Assembly: GCF_000004075.3 (NCBI RefSeq)
Contig: NC_026660.2
Location: forward strand, 5,394,001-5,458,000
DNA: 64,000 nucleotides
Direction: 5' to 3'
Origin: Cucumis sativus
Lineage: Eukaryota; Streptophyta; Magnoliopsida; Cucurbitales; Cucurbitaceae
The notes under the pieces are model-generated. The model had not been told where the DNA came from, ran no database searches, and saw only the letters and a program-made list of their open reading frames with translations. Below, piece after piece: positions 13,778-27,416 of this stretch. Position 1 is the stretch's first letter. Each line of letters begins with the position of its first letter. A program made the translations under genes and the position numbers.

Positions 13778-15950
13778 TGAAGACGGTGGAAGAATTGAAA
13801 AGAGAGGTAGTTGGGTAGATTATTGAAGGCAACATTAAGCTCTCGTGGGTCTTGCAAGAGAGAGTTGAATCTTTAAATTAGCCAAGAAAATCAAAGTCAA
13901 AGAAAACGACTTTTATTTATTTATTTTTATTTCTTGGAATTTTTTTTATTTATATTTGTTTGAACTTTAAAATATGGAAAATAAGACAATATATTTTTTT
14001 CTTGAATAATTCAAGTAAAAACAAGAAGAAACGAGATTCTACTTCTACCTAATCCTATATATTTACAATTCCTTAATTAAATTATTGAATTGGGTAGTGG
14101 GATGTAGTCAATTTTAATTTATCCATGTAATTTTAAAAGTAATTTATGCTTTTAAAACCTACAAATTAATCCTAAATCTCAACTAATTTTTTTATACTTT
14201 TGTATTTAGGCATAAATACAAATACAGTCAAGTGATCAAATAAAAACAGCAACATATACTAAAGATATATTTTAATTGGAGAGTAGTTAAATTATCACAA
14301 AAAAAAAAAAAAAGAAGAAAAACTCCTAACTACATATTTATATATTCCCTTCTATCAATTCAAAGAGAGTAATGAAAATAATATCATTAACATATTCTCA
14401 ATTATAAGTATATGATTCATGGATACATGCATGCAACAATCATATCATATGTATTCAATTTTTTGTATGTTCGAATTCAAATTTTAGGGACTATCTATAC
14501 AAACATTAAACTTGAATGATAATTACCATTTTTTTATAGTTTTAATATTTAGAAAGGTTAAGTGAAAAAGTAATTGGAGAGAAATTATTGATAATTTGAA
14601 GGTGGGTAAATTTTTGTTTAATATTGGAATCCAACCAATCTGCCTCGAGATACATCATCAACTTAATGTATTCGTTGGATTGGGTGTGAAAGGATAAAAT
14701 GACAGAAAGCTCCATGACGATATTAAAGTTTCAACATATACATATTATATAGAAAATATTGCAGTTGGGGCAGCGAGAAAATGGGTGAAATTGATTGCCG
14801 ACTCTGTGATTAAAAGAGGGGTTGACCTTCATTATATTAAAATACAAAAGTGTAAGTTCGTCATTCATCTAATTGACCAATAATACTAATTCATTCATAC
14901 CCATTTTACACATTATTCAATCATCTCTCTTTCTCTATATCATTTAGGTGATTGGTTACACATAACCCATCCACTAAATACATTATATTATGAAACTGAA
15001 AGCAGCCAAGTTCCCATTGGCTATATACATAAAGTAGTTAGTTAAAATTGAGTTTAACTTATAGTCAAAATGAGTATAATTTAGTAGAGATTTGACATAC
15101 ATTACTTTTATTCAAGTTGAGGGTTTATATATTGTATATCAAAGAAATGGATGGGAATAATTAAGAGATTCATTATTACTAAATATAGATCATCTCATGA
15201 GTTTTTAATACATTTCTTTTTCAATTGGTATGCCAACATGTTGTTGGAAAAGGTGGTAATGGAGAAAGTTGATTGGGTTCAAGTTGAAGATGAGGGAGAC
15301 AGAAAGCTTTTAAATTCCACAACCCAAAAATAATATACATTAAATTTATAATTATTTGTGCTAAAACCAAACAAATAATGAAGCATCTTTTAGTGAGATC
15401 TTTGAAACTTAGACTTTGAAAAGGGGTCACAATTATGATATCATTTATTTCAAGAAAAATATCCTTCTCATTTTTATTTCCATTTTTGTTAACATTTTTA
15501 TCCTTGAAATTTATTTATTTTTTCTATTATTCCATCGTTTTTCTAATAAAAAGAAAAAACAGGATAATTGAGATTCGAAGTTTATTAGAAATTAGGTTGA
15601 TTTTTTGGATCCAAATTTAGTCATTAGAGTTCAATATTTATTGACTAAATGCTCACTTTCAGGTGCCATCTTTAGTGGTAAGTATTAATTAATTAATTTA
15701 TAAGAATTATAATTAATTAAAATTTACCCATGGTTAAAATTAATTTAAACTTCTCCTCCAAAATAATTATGTTAAAGACTCAAGGTGGGTATTTAGTGAA
15801 AAATTAGGGTTATTAATTAAAAGTGTAAATCTAATTAACATATAAAAATCAAATTGAAACACAATTTAAATATGAAAGATAAAGCGGTAGACATTAATCG
15901 TGTGTAATTGGATGAGAAATGGATGAACATTCAACTTTGAATCTTGGGAT

Positions 15951-16080
15951 TGATGATGGTTATGGACTTCTTTCTTTGATATATTAATGAAGTGGAAATG
16001 ATGATAGTATTAAGAGGGTGTCTATCTAGTGAAAATGTCCGAATGCACCTACTGACTCATGTATCATTTTTTTAAAAAAA
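15951..16080 (+). mobile_element. 5'-truncated LINE tail with 18-bp target-site duplication
   Basis: This 130-bp insert ends in the same tail as the other LINE fragments in the window (taatgaag, then tctagtgaaaatgtccg, gcacctactgact, and a T-run followed by an A-run). It is flanked by an exact 18-bp direct repeat aactttgaatcttgggat at 15933-15950 and 16081-16098. A truncated 5' end, an A-rich 3' end and a variable-length duplication are the marks of target-primed reverse transcription. Confidence 0.8.
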
Positions 16081-17039
16081 AACTTTGAATCTTGGGATGT
16101 CTTATTATTTTATATTTCTAACAACTTGAATATATTAATTCGAAAATTTGAATCTTGGTTTGCTCTAAATTGGAAGGCTTTTCTCTAGTCTATTCTTTTT
16201 TATTCCGCTTGTTTGATATCGTCTTATATCTCTTATATTTTTTTCAAAAAATAAATAAATTATAAAGAAGGCGAAAGATATTTAAGTGGAAAAACTTAGA
16301 TACATAAAGGAAATAAATGTACTAAACTTTAGGTTAAAATTATTAAAATAATTCAAGGACCTTCCATAAAAAAAACCACGTTTCATTGACTCTCTCCTAC
16401 CTATGCTTTTCATTTTAATACTCCAATATATCAAATGCTTTTTTAGACTTAAAAAATTAGTAGTTTAGTGGCATTATGATACATCTTTTGAGGTAGGAGG
16501 CAATGTGAATTCATATATGATTTTGTTAGAAACAAATTAAAAACGTAAATTCTTTTTTATTATTTGTTATATTGTTGTGTTAAATTGGAGCAGATGGCTA
16601 TGTCATAATTGAAGCAGATGGATATGATTAGAGCTATCAGGTAATCACTAGAAATTTAATTGGATTTCAATTATTCTTTTAGAAAAAGACTTTTCTATTA
16701 TTATTATTATTATTTAGTTGAATATAATTACTTTGTTTTTATGGATTTTTTAATAATATGTTTGAAATTGTTACAACTTTTCTCCCTTTTAATTTTCCAT
16801 TCAATTTCTTCATTTATATTAAATAAGAAAAGTTTGGTCCAAAATTGCGGTGACAATGAGGAGCCCCCATCACTATTTCATTTATTATTTTATTTATAGA
16901 TTAAAGTTTTGAATTACTTTTAATTAAGGTTTAACAACATGTGATTAGATTATTAAGTCTAACATATATAGTGCCTAACTTAATTAAATCTAACAGATGA
17001 TATTAATATTGAAAACCAAAATTTTCAAGAAATGTGTTT

Positions 17040-17690
17040 TTTCATATGGTCTGTCTCTTTTACATTGATGTATTAACACTGCTGACATTTTTCAAAGAAC
17101 AGTTCAAACTCTCAATCTAAGTTCAAATTAGTGTTCTTTATGTAAAAGTCACTCAGAGGAGATTGACCATATTTTCATAGATTGTCATACTGCTAAAATT
17201 CTATGGCACAAACTTGAAAGTCTTTTTGGATGCAAAAACCAATAGCAGAATGTTGTTTCCTTGTGCTCAATAAAACAACGCAATAAAAGGGGTATCATCA
17301 TTTTTAATACTATTGCATTGGCGGTGGAACTTATAGTTGGAGAGAAATAATAGCATTTTCAAGGACAAAGAAAAATCTACCATTGATCTTTGGAAAGACA
17401 TCATTTCTTTCTCGGGGTTGTGGGCTAGCAAATCCTCTATGTTTGCAAATTATAGTGGTTCCTCTATCGCTATCAATTTAAATGCTTTCTAAATTTTTTG
17501 TTATGGGCTTAGCTCTAGCCCTTTAGCTTTCGCGCTGCTATTTGACTCTTGTCTCCCGCTGTAATTGTACTAATTCTTCCTATATTAATGAAAGCAAGCA
17601 TGATGAGGGTGTTAGGGGGTGTCCACTTAGTGGAGATGTCCGGGTGTAGCTACTGACTAAACGTATCTTTTTTAAAAAAAAACTTAATTG
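17040..17690 (+). mobile_element. Decayed non-LTR retrotransposon (LINE) 3' end with zf-RVT remnant
   Basis: From 17075 a frame reads NTADIFQRTVQTLNLSSN, a stop where the family usually has Trp, then CSLCKSHSEEIDHIFIDC and AKILWHKLESLFGC. This is the zinc-binding reverse-transcriptase-associated domain (zf-RVT) at the C-terminus of plant LINE ORF2 proteins. Downstream sequence from about 17250 is closely similar to the reverse complement of the 47.6-48.0 kb block. The fragment ends in the common tail (gtccacttagtggagatg, ctactgacta, then T-run and A-run near 17680). Several stops show it is dead. The 5' boundary is not resolved. Confidence 0.8.
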
Positions 17691-18121
17691 TTTCATACTC
17701 TCTTTATTAGGAATTGGTAATCTTTGGACAATTCTTTAAGTAGTTTGTTGTTAATTCATGCTTGCATAACTTCAATAAACCCTATTTCATTCATGAAAGC
17801 ATCACAAGATCGTTTTCTTTAAATATACACTATTTTCTCTTTAATCTCGGATAAAAAAGTTTATCTAAATTGGCATATCGTTAGTACCCTCCTCACATGA
17901 TCCTCAGTATGAAGAAAGAGTCTAGTTTAAAACCTTATGATAATGTATATATCTATCGTTATTAAAAGTTCATATATGAACCAAGACTCCAATTTTTAAA
18001 CCTTACTTATGATAAAGATACAAGTCTTTAACAACAAAAAGGTTCACAATAACACAACTTGTGTCCTTCTTACTTCTCTTAATTAGTCTACGCAGGGATT
18101 TAGATCGTCTACCCCTTTGGT

Positions 18122-19344
18122 TTAGCCTTGTGCAGGGCTATCATTTTTTAGCAACGATGCCATGAATTCGTCCAAAACCTGCCATTGTACACTCAATTCA
18201 TTAGTGGAAATTTCTACAAGTTAAAACCAATTATAATGATCGAAAGTCAAAATTTTCAGAAGGTCGTGTTACACAATTATCCATTTCTTGAATCAACTAG
18301 CCATCATTGTCACATATATTCAAAGTTATCAACAAAATGAAACCATAAATCATGAGATTATTTCAGAGTTTTGGATAAGATACTCTGAAAGTTTCAATGT
18401 AGCACAGTACACAATAAAATAAGTTGAATAGAAAACTATTTTTAAGTTGAAAAATCAAAATTAATTTGCTCATCGTTTAGTGATAATATATATATTAATG
18501 ATGAAATTCTAGAATAATTAAGAAGGGTTTACCTGTTCATCAATGGATAAAGGATCAGTTGTTGGAGTTTCTTCAGCTGCTGTGGACACTATGTTGCACA
18601 ACTGCTGGCTTTGGTCTTTCATGAAACCTCCATTAGGTTGCTGCTGCTGCAAATAATTAAATAACAATTAATCTCAACTACACTTACATAGTTTTATTAC
18701 AATTAAGGTTTAAAGTAAATATAATTCTATTTCATTATTCCATAAAAAAACTTTAAATTAAAGTTTGTTTCATTTTCATCTTTAAAAGACAAAAAAGTGA
18801 AATGCCTAAGAAATTGATTGGAGTTTTGAGTTTTCTTCTTTTTGTTGACTTTTTCTCTCTCTCTCTCTCTCTAAATTATTGGCTAATTCACTAAGTATGT
18901 GCCACGTAAGAGTATATAATTAATCAATTTTTAACATTTTTCAATAGTGAGATCTTAAATTGAAATTTTGTTTTTTAATTAACAAAAAACTTTAATCTAA
19001 ATTGACAAGTTTTAGTATATTTCAAAGGATTAAACTGAGTTTTTTCAAAACCATGTGAACTATATATATATATATATTGAAAAGGAAATAATTGTCAACA
19101 CATATTTATCCTATATATATAGTTCTTCTATACATTATATATTGAGAAAGTATGGAAAGTTAAGTTTTTGAGATTTCATCACTTACTTGTTGATGGAATA
19201 TTGAATTATCAACAGGGTTCTGCAAGGGAACATAGAAAAAGAAAAATTAAGAAATCAGAATCTGCTTTGGCTCCTATCCTAATTTTACAAATGAAACCAA
19301 TTGCACTACTATATATATATATATGTGGGTATTATATAACAAAA

Positions 19345-19379
<35 letters not shown>

Positions 19380-22338
19380 CGAAATGTATGAGTGAATTAA
19401 AGATTCTTTTGTTCATAGAATTGTAGGCTCTATTGCTCATAGACTTTGAATGTATCGTACTTTCTAGAAAATAACTAACAGTATTATAGGTTTTTTTTCT
19501 CAACAAAATGTAAAGGAAAATTGTTTTAAATGAAAAAAAATAGTTGAAATATATTTATAAATATAACGAAATTTTTACTTCCTACCTACAATAAAGCCTA
19601 GAAGATTCACATAATAGATGTTTATTACAGTCTATAACTACCACTAATAAAAATTAAAATTTTACTATATTTATAAATAACTTGCGTTCATTTTGCTATA
19701 TTTGAAAACATTACTATCTAAAGAGGGAAGGAGCCAATCCTTCTAACAAACCATTCACCATTGTATTTGGTTAAACACTATAGATTTAGCTTAATTTTGA
19801 AATTAAACACACCAACAAAGGCACAAAAGAAATTAAATATCTAAAGAGGGAAGGTTTGACTCTTCGTAGCATACCTTATTACCAAGAGGATGACTTGAAT
19901 GCCTCATTGTGATTTGAGAATCCCCACCAAAGTTGACACCATTATTATTACACATCAACCCCCAATTGTAACTGTTATGACTCCCACCAAATCCAATACC
20001 ATATTGACCAAACTCACCATTTCCATCAAATCCATTTGAAGGAATCCCCATCTGAGTTGCCATCGGAACTCCCTCGCCAAAGCCGACCGGGAACTTGTTG
20101 TAGTTGTTATAGCCACAGAAGCTTGAACAACCTAGATAAGAAGGATCCTCAAGGTGATTCAAATTTGGGAACTGAGCACCACTGTGGTTGAAAGCTTGAG
20201 CATTGTAATTTTGGTTCGTTATTGGCAATGGACAACCGGTGAAGTTGGTCATAAAACTTGTTGGGTTCCCTAGACCGTAGTAGGGCAAGTGGTATGCCTC
20301 GAAACTCGATGGTTTACGCTTGGAGTGACCGTCGCCATTGTTAGGGTTTAATGAACAAGTTTGATGGATAGGAATTAAAGGATGGATATTAGGGTTTTGA
20401 GAAGGATTGAGATGGGAGTTTCCTTTTTGTTGGACATTTTGTAACATGAATGAAGCATGTTGGGAGAGGAATTTTGACCACAGGATTTCTTCAGTTGTCT
20501 TGGTTGGTGCAATCATGCATCTTTCTGAAACTTTTCTAAGGAAGATTCTATATTTCTGCTTTGAAACAATTAGAGCATACAGCTTAAACATGGAGCATGG
20601 AATGTGAAGAAATTAATAGAAGGTAAAGATGGAATTATTTAATATAAGTTTAATGTAATTAAGAATCTCTCTTCTAGTTGACTTTGGTATTTTTCTTCCC
20701 AGATTAAGAGATTAGCTATTAATAATTTCCCATATTTGCAACATTTTCAAAAACTTGACTTATTAAGAAGAAATTAAAATCAAATTTCCCTTTCATGAAT
20801 TTTTATTAGAGTCTCATATATATTGGAGTTTTTTAAATTTTGTTTCACCATAATCAAACATTAAAAATTAAAAGAACGATATATTAGACATTATCAAAGT
20901 CGAGATATCTATTAGACATGAAATTGAGATTTCATCTATTAGACATGAAATTGAGATTTCATTGACTCAACTTGTAAGTTAAGACTCCAAATTTCATAAA
21001 TAAAATAAAATGTATAAAATTAAACAATTTAACACATCATATGAATTTAGGATGATAATAATAATGATAAAAAAAGAACCTGCAAATGACTAGCAACATT
21101 TTCCCTTGTCAAACCAGGCACATTCATGACTTCAAGGATTTTCTTTGGAACAGCTCCTGCAAATTTATCAAGTTAAATTAGACTAATCACATATATAATA
21201 ATATATATATACCTTATTGTAAATGCGTTTAAGAGTCAAAATCACTCACAAATAATGATACAAATTGACGATTTTCATACCATCAAAATTTTGACGGATC
21301 AAAATCGTTTCGAAACAACACACATTTGAAAAGAATAAAAAAATAATATAATGCACATTGAGATGATGTTCTTACTGTCCAAGCCAATGAAATGAACAGC
21401 TTGCAAGAATCTATATTGAAGGAAATCTGTCCAAACCACCTTTGGTTTTTTTCTTGTAGACTTCACTTCCTTTTTACCATTTGATTTCTCTTGATCCTTT
21501 TCTATTGAACTCTTCTTCTTCTTCCTTTCTGACGATATTACTTCATTTGAACCTGAGACCGAGTGCGTTTCAAATGCTTGAAGCTTGCCTTCGCCATAAT
21601 TGGTGCTTATTGTCTCTTCAATAGTCAAGCTAGGGTTTGGTTTACTTTGTGATTTGGTGGTTATGGAAAATTGCCAAATGTTTTTTAGGTCATTTTGAAA
21701 GAAGGGTTTCACTAAGTAGAGTGCAACCCCTTCTTGTATCGCCCTATACATGATGCTTTCTTCATTGTCGGTCGAAATCACTGCTTTTTCAAATTTGATA
21801 TTTGAGTGAATCATTCAAACAAAAATTTAAAGGCAAAAAAGTTAAAAAACACTTACTAATCACAGGAAGCTTGAATTCATCATTTACTCTCTTTGTTAAC
21901 TCCAAACCATTCATCTTTGACATATGGAGAGCTGTCACAATGAGATCAAAAGATTGTTTTCCCGCCCGAAGCGTGGACAAAGCTTGAACCGGGTCGACAA
22001 ATGAAGCAACTGAAATTTAATTTGGAAAAAGAAAATTTATTAAAGTAAACTTAGATGTCTGGTACACCTATGTTCTCATTTATCCTTTAGTTTCTTCCTA
22101 AAAAAAACAATTGAACTCTGTTTATATATATACTAGGAAAAAAGGGCATAGGCAAGATTTGAGAATGTGTGCAAATTTTTCCTTTTTGTGGCAATATACA
22201 AATTTCCTAATTGCGTGAGTGAGTTTGAAGGTTGGTGTTGGTGTTGGTGTTAAGATTGTGTCAAACTTGGTTGAGAGGATCGAATACATCTTTTTATTCC
22301 AATCCCCACGTATGATTTGTTAAAAGAAAAAGAATGTG

Positions 22339-22383
<45 letters not shown>

Positions 22384-23497
22384 TTATAAATAATTAACTA
22401 TATCAACCAGGAAAAATGAAGACAATGATAAATATATAGTATAATATATATGTTATGGTTGTTTCAAAGAGAAAAATTAAGTTGGTTAAATGCTTACTAA
22501 AAATGAAAAAGAAAGGAATATTATATACATGGTAGCCTGCAATTAGAAAACAATTCTATGTGTAATTGTGAAACAAAAGCTATACATCTCTTGATCATCT
22601 TCATCATCACTTTAAGCTGTCATTATATATACAATATTAACATTAAGTTTATTATTTAAAAAAAAAAATTATATTTGAAAGTTAACTGATTTCTAATCAA
22701 TTTTCTATTCTAAATATAAATACATATATTTTCTAAAGTGATTTGCTAGCTAGGGTTTGATAAATTATACTCAAAATGCACAAAATTGTATCTATGAAGG
22801 GAAATGATTTGTGGGAAATTCATTAAAATGAGTAAATTACTCAAAAAAAAAGGGTCTTGGTGTGTCTTATGATGTAAAAAGATCTAGGAGTTGGATTTGA
22901 TCCAATCTAAGCAATAATTTCTTCACCAAAAAGAGATATTTCATTTTTGTTAGCTCTACTTTAAATTATAATGATCATATCTACGTTTATATTCGTCGAT
23001 ACTCGCACGTGTTTATGTGCTATGTATCGAAAAAAAGGGAAGAATAACATAAAAGACACACCGACAAAGATATATTGTTTTTAATATTGATTGTCTCAAT
23101 TACAGAAAGAGAAAAAGAAAAAAAGAATTCAACCTTGAAATTCAAGATACCAACCTAACAAAGAGGAGAATTAGGGATCACCAATATTCCAAAAACTTGG
23201 TTCTACCTTCAATTCTTCCAATTCTTTTTTCTTTCTTAGATTAAAAACATTTTTTCTTACCTAAAAAAACATGGCAAGACAAAAATATAGAAACACAAAA
23301 CAAGAAGAGGGGAATTTAAAACCTAATAGTATTTCTGTTTTTGTTTTGCTTTTACCTTGATAGTTCAAAGTTTTGAGCAAGTTTGAGAGGACAGCAAGAG
23401 AAATAGCATCATCATCAACAACCATAACATGAATGGTGAGAGGATCAGGAATTGCAATTATGTTATTGGAAGCTTCAACTTCTTGCTGACAATCCAT
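18122..23497 (-). CDS. Type-B response-regulator-like GARP factor with a degenerate receiver
   Basis: Two-component output factor of the type-B ARR architecture: N-terminal receiver plus a GARP (Myb-like) DNA-binding domain, the classical nuclear end of cytokinin phosphorelay. Minus-strand exons: 23497-23356, 22009-21857, 21780-21376, 21156-21080, 20555-19875, 19219-19187, 18646-18533 and 18178-18122. They join in frame to 553 aa. The receiver has the acidic pocket VMVVDDD (residues 24-30) and conserved Lys123 (LYLVKP), but the phospho-acceptor Asp is replaced by Ala74 ([10 protein letters not shown], usually TDVHMP-like). The GARP domain covers about 209-268 (KKPKVVW ... [24 protein letters not shown]), with a divergent first helix. 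A basic Lys-rich linker precedes it, and the C-terminal half is Asn/Gly-rich. The 33-nt sixth exon and the terminal exon are the least certain. The gene probably encodes a phosphorylation-independent pseudo-receiver regulator. Confidence 0.88.
19341..19378. repeat. Poly-A plus (TA)n tract in intron 5 of the response-regulator gene
   Basis: A run of about 22 A is followed by alternating TA up to 19378, about 120 bp from the small exon 6 (19187-19219). Confidence 0.95.
20909..20962. repeat. 27-bp perfect tandem duplication in intron 4 of the response-regulator gene
   Basis: Two identical copies (20909-20935 and 20936-20962) beginning ctattagacatgaaattgag lie between exons 4 and 5. Confidence 0.95.
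22341..22378. repeat. (AT)19 microsatellite in intron 1 of the response-regulator gene
   Basis: Nineteen uninterrupted AT units lie in the 1.35-kb first intron. Confidence 0.98.
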
Positions 23498-26400
23498 GGT
23501 TGTGTTCTTGATATCAGAGCTTTTCTGAAAAAACTATAATAAGGCTTTTTCTTTCTTTTTTGAGGAAAATCACTTCGAGCTTTGTTCAGTTTCTGAACAA
23601 AGATAAAACAGATCAGAGCACAAAGGAAAGGGAGATTAAAAAGGAGAGAGAAGAGAGAAAGAGAGAGAGAATGAGAAAGAGAGTGAATAAAATGTTTTGT
23701 AAAAGAAAAAACCCCCTTTGAACCATTTTTAAAAAATGGTAATAAATTTGTGGCAAAATCTAGGTTAAAAAAAAAAAAGAAATTGAATGCAAATTACCAA
23801 AGCTTAAGAGGTTCCTAAACAGTTAATCTAAAATGTATATCATCTTTCATCACAAAATAACTTAATTAAATTAAACCATTCAATTGTTCATACGAAAAAG
23901 ATAAGGTGTATTATATATATTCTTTTTTCGTGCGAACATACAAGTATTAATGCATCAAATTCTAACGTAACTCCATAGCTAAGTGTGTTAGACGAAAATG
24001 ACCACTTGAAAAATCTCCGTATTGCACCCTTTTGAAAGCCATGCATTATCGTGTTCTTTCTTTTAGGTTAAAAGCATACTACTATATATATATTTTTTAA
24101 AAAGTAACATTTTTATTTTTGTTCCTGCTATTTCTAGTCCCACTGTTTTGGTATAAATTTCTTAAAGCTTTTAATGAGGATAATTTTGATACTAATTTGT
24201 GGTAGTAATGTGACAACTCTGAATTTAGTGTCCAAAATGCAAGTCTTACCATCTTTATAATATCATGTGAATTATTATGGAGAATAAGTATTATTATTTT
24301 TATTTTTATTAAAAAAAAGGTGTATTTTACTCAATTTTTTATAAACAAATATGAAAAAGAATTGAACAAGTTACCAATCTAATGACACTTACTTTCAGGT
24401 ATAGTAGAGAATAGAGTGATCACTTACCAATGGATATTAATAAATTATTATAATTTACATTTAATATATCATTTAAATTCCTTTATTAATTACATTTAAT
24501 TAATTATTGTTCTTTAAAATAATCCTCCTAAGAACTTAAAATTAATTAATTTTTAAGCATTCATCCTAGTTAGAATTTTATCAAACCCATTTGAAATAGT
24601 TACTGAGATTTTGATCAAACTATATGGTTGAATTTTTTTTAATCATAAAGATCAAGTTTTAGCTTGAATTTTAAGAACAAATCCTCAATTTAAGTTGAAA
24701 AAAATTAAAGCCTATGATTTATATAGAGCATGAATATAAAAGGAGTTTTTCTTTTCTTTTCTTTCGAAATGATATCAATGAAAAAACATGGATTTCTTGT
24801 TTCCTTACACAATTATCTTTGATTAATTTCATGTTATATGTATTGAAAGGTCATTTTGAATTCAAAAGTGATCTTTTTGGCTATATATAATGAAGTATAT
24901 ATCTTTTTCTTTTCTTTTTTTTAAGAAAAAAGAAAGAAAGAAAAAGTAATATTTATGTAGTCTTGCATTATACATTATACATTATTATTTTTTTTTTTAA
25001 AAGGTCATGAACCAAGTTTAAGGGGAAAAAGAATTGATCTCTTGGATTTTCTTGTTTTTGGGTTTCATCAAGGATCAAACTCACACTTTTATTAATAGGT
25101 AAGCAATGATGAAATCAAGAAACAAGCAGACCATTTTGATTGACTGAATTATTTTAAATACTTCCAACTCAAATTCAAACAAACCCTAAAAATGGTATAA
25201 ACACTTTAACTTCTCCCTCAAACAAACAAAAAAAATATATATATTAATAAGAAGAAAAACAATTAATACTAAACAGGGTGCTGCTCAACAACCTTCATCA
25301 AATATATTTGAGTTTTTTGGGTGTATATACACACATACTAAACATGAAGGGAAAAAACACATGCAAACCATTTCTTAAAAAGAAAGGAACACCTTAGTTG
25401 GTAGGTTTTTTTTTAAAGGTAAAGAGATTTGAACTTTTAATCTTTTGATATACATATGATTTAATTAGCTGAAATATAGAACTATATTTATATATATATA
25501 TATATGTAGAAATCCTTCTTTCTCACTGCTAGCTGCATGTTGAACTAACCCAGAAGAGAAATCAATTCAATGTGCGAAGATGGAATAAAAAATGAAAGGG
25601 ATCAAAACAAAAAAGAAGGTTATATGAGAGTTAGTGAATTGTTAATCCAAGAAGCTGAAAAGCATAAATGAGAAATATAAGCGTTATGAAAAGATGATAT
25701 CACTATTCTTACAAAGAAACAACCAATGGTCTGAACCACAGCCTCAGTAAATGGCTACTTGTTCTGCATGCAAATAGCCAGTTTGGACAAAGACAAGATT
25801 TTACAACAAGACAAAGACTTTCACATTTCTAATACCAAGAAAACAACATCTAATTAAGCTAAGGTTTTAGACCAAAGAAAAAATAAAACCCACAGTTGTG
25901 TAAATAAGGCAGATATTAATTATTAAAGAAAAATTGAGTGGGTTGAAAAGAAAAGGAAAAGGAAAAGAGGGATTAAAGTTAGGATTCCCTTCCATTTGTC
26001 TTAATACAAATAAGAGTAATTATGACATTATAAACATGCAAAAGCAAGGATTTAAAAAGTATTGGAATATCTTGAATAGTATGCATGTTGTTTAACGCTG
26101 TCAATGATCAAACGTGGATTTCGTCAACACTCTAGCATATTACTTGTTATTCTTCCTCTAACAATAAGTTGATTGCTTCCCATGTTTGTAGATGTAGCAA
26201 ACATACTGTTAATGAATTAAGTATGTAAATGTCTCTCACTATATATATATCATTTTCTTCTATGTTTTTTTTTTTGTATGATGTTTTGTATTTTTTAGTT
26301 TCAAAATTGTTGTGTTTTTGAAGTCGAAGTTACACACATAGATTCCATTTGTGTTCAGTAGATTATTGAAAAATATGTGTTTTCTCTTTGATTGGAAGGA

Positions 26401-27416
26401 TAAGACAAGTATACAACGAGAGAATGAGAGAGTGAGAGAATGAGACAAACTTTTTTCCCTACAATGAGAGAATGCTTTTTAAAACTGACTTGGGATTCAT
26501 AATATTATGTATGCTTTCACACACTAGCTCAAAATGAAAACATCGTGATGAAACCTATAAGTGTCATCACCTATGTGTTAGAGTGTTGATACATAACATT
26601 ATTAAGTTTATCCTAAAAGTTTTCATCAATTTTGCTCGTAGATTGACCAATGTACGTTTTGACTTGTATTATTAGAGGTATAGGAGGTCTTGAATTTCGA
26701 ACTATTGTTATGAAGTTATTTTACCTCCTAAGTAGCAATGAACTCCACCTATCAAACTATCAACCAATTTTTAAGATGCAAGTGAAGAAAATTTACTAAA
26801 ACCTATCAATATTTATGAATTAACTCTAAGGAAAAGAAGCAACAATCTTCTTGTAAGTTAAACAACATATGGAGTGCACTAAAGCCCTTGTAATTCTCTC
26901 TTGTGATTACGCAAAACACTTGTAGAGATTTAAGGTAGGATGATGTTATAGATACATCGAACTAGTTGAGATAAAAAGAAATTGATGAGTGATATTCAAA
27001 GTATTAAATCGATTGGATCACACCTTTTCGTTTTTGGCCCAATTGAACTTTTTTCCCCCTATTTGTGGCCCGCTTTTCCAAGTTTTTTTCATGCACCCTT
27101 AGGTCCATGCTTTAGATGTGAAAAGTAATTAAATGTTGAGATTAAGTAAATTTTTAAAATTTGAGATTGAATTGACCATAATCTTGAATATGGCTAACTG
27201 GCAAACAGAAGAGTTGTGAGAATGATCAGTTGATTAATAATAAAAACCTTGGATTATATATATATAATAAGTTTCATACACTATATATATTCATACATTT
27301 AGATACCATTAACAATAACAGAGAATTAAAAACACAAACTATATTATTAGTTGACTCAAAAAATAATCTCTATATTTCAACCAACATCTTTTCATTTCAT
27401 CCCAAATTGCTTCAAG
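23498..27416. other. Intergenic region between response-regulator and KAO genes
   Basis: Sequence up to about 23,680 is GA-rich on the plus strand (CT-rich on the coding strand) and is probably the response regulator's leader and promoter. The rest is AT-rich with no family-like open frame. The DNA just left of 27417 should contain the KAO 3' untranslated region. Confidence 0.5.

Larger units (their letters stand above)
13778..18121. other. Intergenic region with two LINE remnants
   Basis: No gene is supportable between the U-box gene and the response regulator. The region is AT-rich and holds a short 5'-truncated LINE tail (15951-16080) and a longer decayed LINE 3' end (17040-17690). A few open frames (15151-15333, 15435-15620, 16660-16899) have low-complexity Phe, Tyr, Leu and Ile composition and no family resemblance. 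Confidence 0.5.

Noticed and set aside
18179-18224. Upstream acceptor for the last exon of the response regulator (ttgtag at 18226-18221)
   Set aside because: Using it in phase 0 gives a stop after six codons. The acceptor at 18180-18179 (tggcag) keeps frame to [12 protein letters not shown] and a natural stop.
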